Origin: Streptomyces sp. NBC_01232
GTDB lineage: Bacteria; Actinomycetota; Actinomycetes; Streptomycetales; Streptomycetaceae
DNA: 64,000 nucleotides
Direction of reading: 5' to 3'
Assembly: GCF_035989885.1 (NCBI RefSeq)
Contig: NZ_CP108518.1
Span: forward strand, 2,360,501-2,424,500
The translations under genes and the position numbers were made by a program. Below are positions 12,421 through 21,384 of the stretch, piece after piece; the first letter of the stretch is position 1, and every line of letters starts with the position of its first letter. The notes beneath the pieces are model-generated. The model saw nothing but the letters and a program-made list of their open reading frames with translations, ran no database searches and was not told the origin of the DNA.

Positions 12421-13955
12421 CGGGCGGCGCCGGGTCCGCCCCGGCCGCTCCCGCGCACCCGCCGGAATCCCTCGACGCCCCCGGCCCGGCCCGGCACCGC
12501 TCCCCGCGGGAGCGTGGGGCGGGCCCGGAGTCCGGCCCGGCGTGCGGGCTCCTGCGGCTGACCTGGGCCCAGCCCGAGGACCTCGTCGGGCACGAGCTGC
12601 GCCAGGCCGCCGAGGACGGCCGGGACCCGGCCGGCGCCCTGCGGACCTGGCTCGCGGCGGGCGGCCGCCCCGCCCCCGAACGCGCCGGATCCTCCCCCGC
12701 CCCGGCCCCGCCGGGACTCCGCGCCCTGGCCACCCGCCTCCTCGACGACCTGGCGCAGCTCCCGCCTCCCTCCCCCACCGACGAACCCCAGTCCTGGCCG
12801 GACATCACCACGGCCTGCCGAACCGGCCACGTGCCACCCCGCGCAGCGGGAGCACCGCACACCGGCCCGCAGGCCGCACCGCGAACCGGGCCGGAGGCCG
12901 CCCTGCGGACCCGGCTGGAAGCCGCCTGGCTGGGGCGGGCCGTCGGGTGTCTGCTCGGGAAGCCCGTCGAGAAGCTGCCGCTGTCCGGCATCCGCACACT
13001 CGCCCGCGCCGCCGGCAACTGGCCGCTGGACGACTGGTTCACCGCACGCGGCGTCCCACCGGAGGTGCTGGCCGCGTACCCCTGGAACCGCCGCTCCGCG
13101 CCCACCTCCCTCGCCGAGAACATCGACGGCATGCCCGAGGACGACGACCTCAACTACCCGCTCCTCGGACTGCTCCTGCTCCAGCGGCACGGCAAGCGCT
13201 TCACCACCGCCGACGTGGCCCGCCTCTGGCTCGACGAGCTGCCCGCCGGGCGTACCTTCACCGCCGAACGGATCGCCTACCGCAATCTGCTCCTCGGGCT
13301 GGAGCCGCCCGCCACCGCCACCCACCACAACCCCTTCCGCGAGTGGATCGGCGCCCTCATCCGCGCCGACGTCCACGGCTGGACCAACCCCGGCGACCCG
13401 GCCGCCGCCGCGGCCCAGGCCTACCGGGACGCCGCCCTGACCCACACCGGCAACGGCGTCTACGCCGCCCTCCTCGTCGCCGCCGCCACCGCCGAGGCGG
13501 CCACCGGACGGGCGGACGTCCACACCGCGCTCCGGGCCGGACTGGCCGTCGTACCGCCCCGCTCCCGCCTCGCCGAAGCCGTCCGCTTCGGGATCCGCAC
13601 GGCCGGGCGGGAAACGGACTTCGCACTCGTCGTCGACCGGCTGCACGCCCGCTACGGGCACTACCACTGGGTCCACGCCGTCCCGAACACCGCCCTGATC
13701 GCCGCCGCCCTCACCCACGCCGACGGGGACTTCACCCACTCCGTCTGCCGTGCGGTGTCCGGCGGCTGGGACACCGACTCCAACGGGGCCACCGCCGGCG
13801 CCCTCGCCGGGCTCCTCGCCGGCTCCCCGGAACGGATCCCGCACCGCTGGACCGCCCCCCTCAAGAACCGCCTCGCCACCACCGTCCCCGGATTCGACGG
13901 CATCGGCTTCGACACCCTCGCCCACCTCACCGCACAGGAGGCAGCACGCTCATGA
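12417..13955 (+). CDS. ADP-ribosylglycohydrolase family protein, gene 4
   Basis: The 512-residue product starts at a GTG overlapping the previous stop. About 170 residues of Pro/Ala-rich sequence precede the DraG domain (AAWLGRAVGCLLGKPVEK). The first metal motif reads E-D-D-D-L-N-Y (about 241-247) and the second is D452-T-D454-S in GGWDTDSNGATAGALAG, so the metal ligands look intact although the first motif departs from TDDT. This resembles a separate ARH branch found in bacterial sugar or nucleoside gene clusters. No better start with a ribosome binding site is evident, but the N-terminal extension is the least certain part. Confidence 0.85.
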   Translation: MTGGAGSAPAAPAHPPESLDAPGPARHRSPRERGAGPESGPACGLLRLTWAQPEDLVGHELRQAAEDGRDPAGALRTWLAAGGRPAPERAGSSPAPAPPGLRALATRLLDDLAQLPPPSPTDEPQSWPDITTACRTGHVPPRAAGAPHTGPQAAPRTGPEAALRTRLEAAWLGRAVGCLLGKPVEKLPLSGIRTLARAAGNWPLDDWFTARGVPPEVLAAYPWNRRSAPTSLAENIDGMPEDDDLNYPLLGLLLLQRHGKRFTTADVARLWLDELPAGRTFTAERIAYRNLLLGLEPPATATHHNPFREWIGALIRADVHGWTNPGDPAAAAAQAYRDAALTHTGNGVYAALLVAAATAEAATGRADVHTALRAGLAVVPPRSRLAEAVRFGIRTAGRETDFALVVDRLHARYGHYHWVHAVPNTALIAAALTHADGDFTHSVCRAVSGGWDTDSNGATAGALAGLLAGSPERIPHRWTAPLKNRLATTVPGFDGIGFDTLAHLTAQEAARS

Positions 13956-14863
13956 CGGCCATCGCCGTGCTCGGCAGTACGAACATGGACCTCGTCGCCT
14001 ACGTCCCCAAGGCCCCCCGCCTCGGGGAGACCGTCACCGGCCGCGCCTTCCGCACGGTCCCCGGCGGCAAGGGGGCCAACCAGGCCGTGGCCGCCGCCCG
14101 CTCCGGCGGGAAGGTGGTGATGATCGGCGCGGTCGGGGCCGACGAGTTCGGCGTACGGCTGCGCTCCGCGCTCACCGCGGCCGGGGTCGAGACGGCGTCC
14201 CTGCGCACCGTGGAGGGCGCCAGCGGCACCGCCCACATCACCGTGGACGACGAGGGCGGCAACAGCATCATCGTCATCCCCGGCGCGAACGCGGCCGTCA
14301 CCGGCCTGGAGGCGGGGGACGAGGCCCGGATCGCCGCCGCCCGCTCCCTCCTCCTGCAGCTGGAGCTGCCGATGCCCGCCGTCCTCGCCGGGGCCCGCGC
14401 CGCCCGCGCGCACGGCGTCCGTACGGTGCTCACCCCCGCCCCCGCCCAGCCGCTCCCCGCCGAACTCCTCGCCGCCACCGACCTCCTCGTCCCGAACGAG
14501 CACGAGGCGGCGGCCCTCACCGGGCTCACCGACCCCCTCCAGGCCGCCGAGGCGCTGCTGGCCGACGTGCCCGAGGTGGTGATCACCCTCGGCGCGGCCG
14601 GGGTGCTGTACGCCGCCCGCGACCGGGATCCGCTGACCGTGCCCGCGCCCCGGGTCCGGGCCGTGGACACCACCGCCGCCGGGGACACCTTCGTCGGCGC
14701 CCTCGCCGTCGCCCTGGGCGAGGGCCGGCCGATGCCCGTGGCCCTGCGCTGGGCCTCGGCGGCGGCCGCGCTGTCCGTGCAGCGTCCGGGGGCCCAGGAC
14801 TCGATGCCGACCCGCGCCGAGACCGACGCCTTCGCCGCGGCGCAGCCCGGAGCCGCCTCGTGA
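13952..14863 (+). CDS. PfkB-family carbohydrate kinase (ribokinase-like)
   Basis: The protein has 303 residues, a normal length for ribokinases, which phosphorylate a sugar such as ribose at O5 with ATP. It shows the sugar-binding signature PGGKGANQA (37-45) and the second PfkB signature DTTAAGDTF with the probable catalytic base D245. AGGAGG lies about 10 nt before the ATG, and the start overlaps the upstream stop by ATGA. Sitting directly after four glycohydrolase genes, it is a natural candidate to phosphorylate the ribose (or related pentose or nucleoside) that they release; this is inference. Confidence 0.9.
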   Translation: MTAIAVLGSTNMDLVAYVPKAPRLGETVTGRAFRTVPGGKGANQAVAAARSGGKVVMIGAVGADEFGVRLRSALTAAGVETASLRTVEGASGTAHITVDDEGGNSIIVIPGANAAVTGLEAGDEARIAAARSLLLQLELPMPAVLAGARAARAHGVRTVLTPAPAQPLPAELLAATDLLVPNEHEAAALTGLTDPLQAAEALLADVPEVVITLGAAGVLYAARDRDPLTVPAPRVRAVDTTAAGDTFVGALAVALGEGRPMPVALRWASAAAALSVQRPGAQDSMPTRAETDAFAAAQPGAAS

Positions 14864-16053
14864 CAACCACCGGGCCGCTGGAAGGGCTCCGCGTGCTCGA
14901 CCTCGCCACCCTCTTCGCCGGTCCGCTGGCCGCCACCCTGCTCGGGGACTTCGGGGCCGAGGTCGTCAAGGTCGAACACCCCGGCCGCCCCGACCCCTCC
15001 CGCGGGCACGGCCCCGCCAAGGACGGCATCGGCCTGTGGTGGAAGCTGCTCGGCCGGAACAAGCGGACGATGACCCTGGACCTGTCCACCCCGGGCGGCC
15101 GGGACACCCTGCTGCGCCTGGCCGCCACCGCCGACGTGGTCATCGAGAACTTCCGCCCCGGCACCCTGGAGAAGTGGGGGCTGGGCTGGCCCGAGCTGGC
15201 CGCCGCGAACCCGCGTCTGGTCCTGGCCCGTGTCACGGCCTTCGGCCAGCACGGCCCGTACGCGCACCGCCCGGGCTTCGGCACCCTCGCCGAGGCGATG
15301 AGCGGTTTTGCCGCGATCACCGGGGAGCCGGACGGGCCGCCGACCCTGCCGCCCTTCGGGCTCGCCGACTCGATCGCCGCGTTGACCTGCGCGTACGCAG
15401 TGATGACGGCCCTCGCCGGCCGGGACCGCACCGGGCACGGACAGGTCGTCGACCTGGCCATCGTCGAGCCGATCCTCACCGTGCTGGGCCCGCACCCGCT
15501 CTGGTACGACCAGCTCGGCTACGTCCAGCCCCGTACGGGCAACCGCTCCACCAACAACGCCCCCCGCAACACCTACCGCAGTGCCGACGGGCGCTGGCTG
15601 GCGGTCTCCGCCTCCGCGCAGTCCATCGCCGAGCGGGTCATGCGGCTGGTCGGCCGCCCCGAGCTGATCGCCGAGCCCTGGTTCGCGACGGGCGACGGGC
15701 GGGCCCGGCACGCGGACGTGCTGGACGAGGCGGTCGGCGGCTGGATCGCCCGGCACAAGGCCGACGAGGTGATCTCCGTGTTCGAGGACGCCGAGGCGGC
15801 CGTCGCCCAGGTCTACGACGTCCGGGACGTGATGGCCGATCCGCAGTTCGCGGCCCTCGACACGGTCACCGAGGTCGAGGATCCGGAGCTGGGCCCGCTG
15901 CGTATGCAGAACATCCTGTTCCGGCTCTCCGGGACCCCCGGCGGGATCCGCTGGGCGGGCCGCCCGCACGGCGCGGACACCGAGGAGGTCCTGGGCGAGC
16001 TCGGGCTCACCGACGCCGAGATCACCGCACTGCGGACGGAGGGGGCCCTGTGA
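14860..16053 (+). CDS. CaiB/BaiF-type (class III) CoA transferase
   Basis: This 397-residue protein has the features of class III CoA transferases, which move CoA from an acyl-CoA to a free carboxylic acid via an aspartyl anhydride. These are GLRVLDLATLFAGPLAATLLGDFGAEVVKVE at the N-terminus (shown as GLRVLDLATLFAGP then LGDFGAEVVKVE), FRPGTLEKWGL, and FGLADSIAAL, where D170 aligns with the catalytic aspartate of formyl-CoA transferase. The GTG start overlaps the kinase stop (GTGA). Followed by a CitE-like lyase, it suggests activation of an organic acid that is then cleaved. Donor and acceptor are unknown. Confidence 0.9.
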   Translation: MTTTGPLEGLRVLDLATLFAGPLAATLLGDFGAEVVKVEHPGRPDPSRGHGPAKDGIGLWWKLLGRNKRTMTLDLSTPGGRDTLLRLAATADVVIENFRPGTLEKWGLGWPELAAANPRLVLARVTAFGQHGPYAHRPGFGTLAEAMSGFAAITGEPDGPPTLPPFGLADSIAALTCAYAVMTALAGRDRTGHGQVVDLAIVEPILTVLGPHPLWYDQLGYVQPRTGNRSTNNAPRNTYRSADGRWLAVSASAQSIAERVMRLVGRPELIAEPWFATGDGRARHADVLDEAVGGWIARHKADEVISVFEDAEAAVAQVYDVRDVMADPQFAALDTVTEVEDPELGPLRMQNILFRLSGTPGGIRWAGRPHGADTEEVLGELGLTDAEITALRTEGAL

Positions 16054-16865
16054 TCCTGACCTGGCTGTACGCGCCCGGAGACCGCCCGGAGGTCGTCGCC
16101 AAGGCCCTCGGCTGCGGGGCGGACGCCGTCATCATCGACCTGGAGGACGCCGTACCGGCCTCGCGCAAGGAGTACGCCCGCGCCGCGACCGCCGATCTGC
16201 TCGCCGAGCGGCCCCCGCTGCCCGTCCACGTCCGTGTCAACGCCCTCGACTCCCCCTGGGGCGGCGCGGACCTCACCGCGCTGGGCCGACTGCACGGCCT
16301 CGCCGGGCTGCGACTGCCCAAGATCAACGCCCCGGCACAGATCACCGCCGTCGCGGACCGCACCGGCGGCGTGAGCCTGCACGCCCTGCTCGAATCGGCC
16401 GTGGGCGTGGAACGGGCGTACGAGATCGCCCGCGCGCACCCCGCCCTGCGCGGGCTCTCCCTGGGCGAGGCGGACCTGCGGGCCGACCTGGCCGTCAGCG
16501 CGGAGACGGGCCTGGACTGGTGCCGCTCCCGGGTGGTGGTCGCGGCCCGCGCGGCGGGGCTGGCGCCCCCGGCGCAGTCGGTGTTCCCCGACATCCGGGA
16601 CCTGGAGGCGCTGGCCGTCTCCTGCGTCCGGGGCCGCTCCCTGGGCTTCCTCGGCCGGGCGGCAATCCACCCGCGCCAGCTCCCGGTGATCGAGCGGGCC
16701 TACCTGCCGGCGCCCGAGGAGGTCAGCGCCGCCGTGGAGGTGCTGAGCGCGGCCCGGGCCACCCCGGGGGCGCTGGCCCTGCCCGACGGGCGGTTCGTGG
16801 ATCCGGCGGTGGTGGCCGCGGCGCACCGCACGCTGGCGCTCGCGGCGCGCAAGGCCGTCCACTGA
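16050..16865 (+). CDS. HpcH/HpaI aldolase / CitE-family acyl-CoA lyase
   Basis: The 271-residue product matches the CitE-like beta/alpha barrel lyases, which cleave or form C-C bonds in 3-hydroxyacyl-CoA esters such as malyl- or citramalyl-CoA. Visible features are IIDLEDAVP (D30, E32, D33), the metal-ligand glutamate in LLESAVGVERA, SLGEADLRADLAV and QSVFPDIRD. It starts at a GTG overlapping the CoA-transferase stop and ends the operon, with hairpins following. CoA transferase plus lyase makes a plausible activate-and-cleave pair; whether it uses a carbon skeleton derived from the ribosyl substrates is unknown. Confidence 0.88.
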   Translation: MILTWLYAPGDRPEVVAKALGCGADAVIIDLEDAVPASRKEYARAATADLLAERPPLPVHVRVNALDSPWGGADLTALGRLHGLAGLRLPKINAPAQITAVADRTGGVSLHALLESAVGVERAYEIARAHPALRGLSLGEADLRADLAVSAETGLDWCRSRVVVAARAAGLAPPAQSVFPDIRDLEALAVSCVRGRSLGFLGRAAIHPRQLPVIERAYLPAPEEVSAAVEVLSAARATPGALALPDGRFVDPAVVAAAHRTLALAARKAVH

Positions 16866-16945
16866 ACCCGGCGTCGCCGGCCGGCGGCGGGTTCGGGCGG
16901 CGGAACGACGAAGAGGGGGCGCCGCGGTCTGCGCGGCACCCCCTC
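16865..16945. terminator. Back-to-back terminators between the ARH operon and lgt
   Basis: Two hairpins fill the gap between convergent genes. The first (16865-16893, AACCCG...CGGGTT around a CGCCGGCCGGCG core) serves the plus-strand operon. The second (16913-16945, 14-bp arms, one C-A mismatch on the plus strand that becomes a G-U pair on the minus strand) suits the minus-strand lgt transcript. Confidence 0.75.
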
Positions 16946-16958
16946 ATGGACCGTGCGG

Positions 16959-17972
16959 TCAGCGCTTGCCGGCCTCCGGGGCCTCGGCCTCGGCCGGGGC
17001 GTCCTTCGTGAGGACGGGCGCCTTGGTCTCGGCCTGCTCCGGCTTCGCCGCGTCGGTGGACCCGGCGGCGGCGTCCGCGGGCTCGGCGCCGACGGCGGTG
17101 TCCGCGTCGGCCGGAGCCGCCTTGTCACCGTCCTTGGCGCCGGAGCCGTCCCGGTCCGGTTCGACGATCTCCTCGCGGCCCGGCCGCAGCTTCGCCGACA
17201 GCACCAGGTAGACGACCGCCAGGACGAAGACGACGATCGAGGTCCAGACGTTCAGGCGCAGGCCCAGGATGTGGTGGGCCTCGTCGACGCGCATGTACTC
17301 GATCCAGACGCGGCCCAGGCAGTAGGCGGCGACGTACAGGGCGAAGGCCCGTCCGTGACCGAGCTTGAAGCGGCGGTCGGCCCAGATCACCAGGAACGCG
17401 ACACCGACGCACCACAGCGACTCGTACAGGAAGGTCGGATGGTAGGTGCCGGCGTCCCGGTTCGGGCCCGCGGAGATCTCCACCGCCCACGGCAGGTCGG
17501 TGGCCCGGCCGTACAGCTCCTGGTTGAACCAGTTGCCCCAGCGTCCGCAGGCCTGGGCCAGCGCGATGCCGGGGGCCAGGGCGTCGGCCCAGGCCGGCAG
17601 CGGGATCCCGCGCAGGCGGCAGCCGATCCAGGCACCGACCGCGCCGAGCGCGATGGCGCCCCAGATGCCGAGTCCGCCCTCCCAGATCTTGAGGGCGTCG
17701 ACCCAGTTGCGGCCCTCGCCGAAGTAGAGCTGGTAGTCGGTGATCACGTGGTAGAGGCGACCACCGACCAGGCCGAAGGGCACGGCCCACACGGCGATGT
17801 CCGCGACCGTGCCCGGCTTTCCACCGCGCGCGATCCACCGCTTGTTGCCGAGCCAGACGGCGACGAAGACGCCGATGATGATGCAGAACGCGTAGCCGCG
17901 GAGCGGGATCGGTCCGAGATGGATCACGCCGGTCGACGGACTGGGGATGTAAGCAATGTCCATGGCAGACAT
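16959..17972 (-). CDS. lgt: Prolipoprotein diacylglyceryl transferase
   Basis: The 337-residue inner-membrane enzyme transfers diacylglycerol from phosphatidylglycerol to the lipobox cysteine of prolipoproteins, the first step of lipoprotein maturation. It has seven predicted membrane segments, the Lgt signature GRWGNWFNQELYG, and VGGRLYHVITDY and EGGLGIWGA. The last about 65 residues are an Ala/Glu/Asp/Lys-rich cytosolic tail typical of actinomycetes. The ATG at 17972 has AAGG 7 nt upstream; the internal ATG at 17963 does not. The stop is followed by a hairpin. lspA, the next enzyme of this pathway, lies 38 kb away in the same window. Confidence 0.96.
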   Translation of the reverse strand: MSAMDIAYIPSPSTGVIHLGPIPLRGYAFCIIIGVFVAVWLGNKRWIARGGKPGTVADIAVWAVPFGLVGGRLYHVITDYQLYFGEGRNWVDALKIWEGGLGIWGAIALGAVGAWIGCRLRGIPLPAWADALAPGIALAQACGRWGNWFNQELYGRATDLPWAVEISAGPNRDAGTYHPTFLYESLWCVGVAFLVIWADRRFKLGHGRAFALYVAAYCLGRVWIEYMRVDEAHHILGLRLNVWTSIVVFVLAVVYLVLSAKLRPGREEIVEPDRDGSGAKDGDKAAPADADTAVGAEPADAAAGSTDAAKPEQAETKAPVLTKDAPAEAEAPEAGKR

Positions 17973-17981
17973 GACGCTACC

Positions 17982-18016
17982 TTGCCGGGCGGTACCAACG
18001 GCAACCCGCCCGGCAA
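17982..18016 (-). terminator. Hairpin between dsbA-like gene and lgt
   Basis: TTGCCGGGCGG (17982-17992) pairs perfectly with 18006-18016. It follows the DsbA-like gene on the minus strand and ends immediately before the lgt ribosome binding site, so it may terminate most transcripts or act as an attenuator for lgt. Confidence 0.7.
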
Positions 18017-18051
18017 GACGAAACCAAATCCACACATGGCGCGGGCGCCGG

Positions 18052-19002
18052 TCAGTCCTGCGAGGACCCGTTCGACGAGCCACCGGTGGACCGGTTCGAG
18101 GCCGTTCCGGACGATCCGCCGGAGCCCGTCCGCGACGCGGACGGTGAGGCCTTGGCCCCGTTCTTCCCTCCGGATCCGGGTGTCGCGCTGCCCGACGGTG
18201 ACGGCTTCACGACCCCGCCCGCGGCTTCCACCTGCTCCTTCAGCTTCTGCGGGGTCACCGGGTTGGCCTGGTCGGAGAAGATGTCCTTGCCGTTCAGCAG
18301 CACGGTGGGCGTGCCCCGGAACTTTCCGGCCCTGAAGGCCTCCTGCGACTTGCCCACCCAGCTGTTGTGGGTGCCGTCCTCGACGCAGGCGCGGAACGCG
18401 GGGGTGTCGAGCCCTTCGACCTTGCCGGCGAGTTCCAGCAGCCTGGCGTTCTTGCCGTAGGCGTCGTCGACCTCCTGCGGCTGGTTCTGGAACAGGACGT
18501 CGTGGTACTCGGAGAACTTGCCGGCGTCCTGCGCGCAGGCCGCCGCGTTCGCCCCCTTCAGGGAGCCGCTGCCGCCCATGTTGCCGTCGATGAGGGTGAC
18601 CAGGTGGTAGTCCACCTTGAGCAGGCCCTTGGCCTCCAGCTCGTGGACGATGTCCCGGTAATTGTCCTCGAACGCCTTGCAGGCGGGGCAGCGGAAGTCC
18701 TCCCAGACGGTGAGGGTGGACTTGGCCTCCGGCCTGCCCGTCTGGATGGCGAGCGCGTCCTTGCCGGTGGCCCCGGAGGGGGCGACGACCGGGCCGCCCT
18801 TGGCGCTGCTGTCCTTGCCGGTGTTGGCCGCGATCACGCCGACGACGGTCGCCAGTCCGAGGACGCCGACCACCGCCGCCGTCACGACGAGGGTCCGCCG
18901 GCGCTTGTCCCGGGTCTTCTGCCGCTCGCGCTCCACGAGGAGTCGCTCCCGGGCCGATCGTTTCGTCGCATCGCGGTTCGCACCGTCGTTCTTCTCGCTC
19001 AC
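18052..19002 (-). CDS. Membrane-anchored DsbA/thioredoxin-fold protein
   Basis: The 316-residue product has a basic N-terminus (RSARERLLVERERQKTRDKRRR), one membrane segment (about 37-58), and an external DsbA-like domain with a CPAC redox motif (C105/C108, DFRCPACKAF) and the cis-proline loop FRGTPTVLLNG. The last about 50 residues are Ser/Gly-rich linker. It probably acts in extracytoplasmic thiol-disulfide exchange. GTG at 19002 gives the sequence normal for the family; a GTG at 19029 would lie inside the trpA terminator hairpin, so I reject it. A paralogue lies at 46048-46842. Confidence 0.88.
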   Translation of the reverse strand: MSEKNDGANRDATKRSARERLLVERERQKTRDKRRRTLVVTAAVVGVLGLATVVGVIAANTGKDSSAKGGPVVAPSGATGKDALAIQTGRPEAKSTLTVWEDFRCPACKAFEDNYRDIVHELEAKGLLKVDYHLVTLIDGNMGGSGSLKGANAAACAQDAGKFSEYHDVLFQNQPQEVDDAYGKNARLLELAGKVEGLDTPAFRACVEDGTHNSWVGKSQEAFRAGKFRGTPTVLLNGKDIFSDQANPVTPQKLKEQVEAAGGVVKPSPSGSATPGSGGKNGAKASPSASRTGSGGSSGTASNRSTGGSSNGSSQD

Positions 19003-19017
19003 GTTCCGCCAAACGAA

Positions 19018-19045
19018 GCAGGGAGGCACTCGCGTGCCTCCCTGC
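19018..19045 (-). terminator. trpA terminator
   Basis: GCAGGGAGGCAC (19018-19029) and its exact complement (19034-19045) form a 12-bp stem with a 4-nt loop. A second smaller repeat, ATCGGG...CCCGAT (19061-19080), lies closer to trpA. Confidence 0.85.
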
Positions 19046-19111
19046 CCCCACTTCCACCCGATCGGGCTACAGAACCCGATCAGACATCCGTGCCCGTGCT
19101 CGAACGCGCGG

Positions 19112-19942
19112 TCAGCTCCGGCGTACGCCCTGCGCGAGCTCGCCCGCCAGCGCCCGCACGGCGTCCAGCCCGGCCGGCAGGTCCGGCGCGTCCAGCAGCA
19201 GCTTGACGAAGGCCGAGCCGACGATCACGCCGTCGGCGAAGCCCGCGACCTCCTTGGCCTGTACGGCGTTGGAGACGCCCAGGCCCACGCAGACCGGGAG
19301 GTCGCTGGTGGCGCGGGTGCGGCGGACCAGGTCCGCGGCCTCGTTGCCGACGGACTCGCGGGTTCCGGTGACCCCCATGAGGGAGGCCGCGTAGACGAAG
19401 CCGGAGCCCGCCGCCGTGATGGTGGCCAGACGTGCGTCCTTGCTGCTGGGAGCCACGACGAAGACGGTCGCCAGACCGTGCTTCTCCGCGTGCTCTCGCC
19501 ACAGCGCGGACTCCTGCACCGGCAGGTCCGGCAGGATGCAGCCGGCGCCGCCCGCCGCGGCCAGCTCGGCCGTGAACCGCTCGACGCCGTAGCGGTCGAT
19601 GGGGTTCCAGTAGGTCATCACCAGGACCGGGGCCCCGGTCGCCTCATGCGCCTCGCGGACCGTGCGGATCACGTCGGCGATCTTGACGCCACCGCGCAGG
19701 GCGATGTCGTCGGCGGTCTGGATGATCGCGCCGTCGAGCACCGGGTCACTGTGCGGCAGGCCGATCTCGACCACGTCCGCGCCGCCCTCGATGACGGCCT
19801 TGACCGCCTCGATGGCGCCGTCGACGGTCGGGAAGCCCGCCGGCAGGTAGGCGACGAGGGCCGCGCGGTCCTCGGACTTGGCCTTGGCGAGGGTGTCGCT
19901 CAGAAGCTGGATGCGCCCGGTCTTCTCACTGGCGGTGCTCAC
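19112..19942 (-). CDS. trpA: Tryptophan synthase alpha chain
   Basis: The 276-residue protein cleaves indole-3-glycerol phosphate to indole and glyceraldehyde 3-phosphate and channels indole to TrpB. The catalytic glutamate and aspartate are visible in [19 protein letters not shown], and the phosphate-binding regions [11 protein letters not shown] and [13 protein letters not shown] and VGSAFVKLL are present. The GTG start overlaps the trpB stop (GTGA), so the two subunits are translationally coupled. Confidence 0.97.
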   Translation of the reverse strand: MSTASEKTGRIQLLSDTLAKAKSEDRAALVAYLPAGFPTVDGAIEAVKAVIEGGADVVEIGLPHSDPVLDGAIIQTADDIALRGGVKIADVIRTVREAHEATGAPVLVMTYWNPIDRYGVERFTAELAAAGGAGCILPDLPVQESALWREHAEKHGLATVFVVAPSSKDARLATITAAGSGFVYAASLMGVTGTRESVGNEAADLVRRTRATSDLPVCVGLGVSNAVQAKEVAGFADGVIVGSAFVKLLLDAPDLPAGLDAVRALAGELAQGVRRS

Positions 19943-21180
19943 TGGTTCTCCCCCTTGCCGTCGTACAGCCCGAAGTAGCGGGCCGCCGTGTCCATGTCCT
20001 TGTCGCCGCGACCGGACAGGTTGACGACCAGCAGGCCGTCCTTGCCCAGCTCCTTGCCCAGCTCCAGGGCGCCCGCGAGGGCGTGCGCCGACTCGATCGC
20101 CGGGATGATCCCCTCGGTGCGCGACAGCAGGCGCAGGGCCTGCATGGCCGCGTCGTCGGTGACCGCCCGGTACTCGCCGCGGCCGGAGTCCTTGAGGTAG
20201 GAGTGCTCCGGGCCGATGCCCGGGTAGTCCAGGCCGGCCGAGATGGAGTAGGGCTCGGTGATCTGGCCCTCCTCGTCCTGGAGGACGTAGGAGCGGGAGC
20301 CGTGCAGGATCCCGGGCTCGCCGGCGGTCAGCGTGGCCGCGTGCTCGCCGGTCTCGACGCCGTGTCCGGCGGGCTCGAAGCCGACGAGGCGGACGCCGGC
20401 GTCCGGGATGAAGGCGTGGAACAGGCCGATGGCGTTGGAGCCGCCTCCGACGCAGGCCGCGACCGCGTCGGGCAGCCGGCCGGCGCGCTCCAGGATCTGG
20501 CGGCGGGCCTCGACGCCGATGACGCGGTGGAAGTCGCGGACCATGGCCGGGAAGGGGTGGGGACCCGCGACGGTGCCGAAGAGGTAGTGGGTCCGGTCGA
20601 CGTTGGCGACCCAGTCGCGGAACGCCTCGTTGATCGCGTCCTTGAGCGTCCGGGAGCCGGACTTCACGGCGATGACCTCGGCGCCCAGCATGCGCATGCG
20701 GGCCACGTTGAGGGCCTGGCGCTGGGTGTCGACCTCGCCCATGTAGATGGTGCACTCGAGGCCGAAGAGGGCGCAGGCGGTGGCGGTGGCCACGCCGTGC
20801 TGACCGGCGCCGGTCTCGGCGATGACGCGGGTCTTGCCCATGCGCTTGGTGAGCAGCGCCTGGCCCAGCACGTTGTTGATCTTGTGCGAGCCGGTGTGGT
20901 TCAGGTCCTCGCGCTTGAGGAAGATCCGGGCGCCGCCGGCGTGCTCGGCGAAGCGGGGCACCTCGGTGAGGGAGCTCGGGCGGCCGGTGTAGTTGACCAT
21001 GAGGTCGTTGAGCTCGGCCGCGAAGGCCGGGTCGACCTTGGCCTTCTCGTACTCGACGGCGACCTCGTCCACGGCGGCGACGAGCGCCTCCGGGATGAAC
21101 TTGCCGCCGAAGTCACCGAAGTAACCCTCGGCGTTGGGAACGTGACCCTCCGGGTCCGGAAGGAAGAACTCGCTGGACAT
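19939..21180 (-). CDS. trpB: Tryptophan synthase beta chain
   Basis: The 413-residue PLP enzyme condenses indole with serine. The PLP lysine is in [18 protein letters not shown], and the phosphate-binding loop is [32 protein letters not shown] is also typical. AGGAGC precedes the ATG by about 8 nt. The 204-bp spacer before it separates it from trpM, so it may have an additional promoter, but trpC-trpM-trpB-trpA are all in one orientation. Confidence 0.98.
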   Translation of the reverse strand: MSSEFFLPDPEGHVPNAEGYFGDFGGKFIPEALVAAVDEVAVEYEKAKVDPAFAAELNDLMVNYTGRPSSLTEVPRFAEHAGGARIFLKREDLNHTGSHKINNVLGQALLTKRMGKTRVIAETGAGQHGVATATACALFGLECTIYMGEVDTQRQALNVARMRMLGAEVIAVKSGSRTLKDAINEAFRDWVANVDRTHYLFGTVAGPHPFPAMVRDFHRVIGVEARRQILERAGRLPDAVAACVGGGSNAIGLFHAFIPDAGVRLVGFEPAGHGVETGEHAATLTAGEPGILHGSRSYVLQDEEGQITEPYSISAGLDYPGIGPEHSYLKDSGRGEYRAVTDDAAMQALRLLSRTEGIIPAIESAHALAGALELGKELGKDGLLVVNLSGRGDKDMDTAARYFGLYDGKGENQ

Positions 21181-21384
21181 GTCCAGTGCTCCTACGGGTG
21201 CGAGATGCGGCGGGTGGATTCACCGTATTGCGCCGACCGCAAGTACCGCGCACACCCCGCTGGGGAATGTGCGTGCAGTACGTGCGGGCAGCCCGCGTCC
21301 GGAGCCGGCGGCCCGGGCCGTCAGGCCGTACGGGAGCCGCTCGCGGCGCGGTACGTCTCGCGTACCGGGCCGGGGCAGCCCTCG
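21181..21384 (-). promoter_or_regulatory. trpM-trpB spacer
   Basis: This 204-bp stretch has no convincing ORF. It contains short inverted repeats (for example CGGTACG...CGTACCG near 21350 and GCACGTACTGCACGC near 21265-21275) and ends with the trpB ribosome binding site. It could hold an internal promoter or a processing site. I see no Trp-rich leader peptide in it. Confidence 0.35.

Noticed and set aside
19003..19029. Longer N-terminus for the DsbA-like protein starting at GTG 19029
   Set aside because: That codon lies within the trpA terminator hairpin and the added residues (MPPCFVWRN) do not fit the family start.
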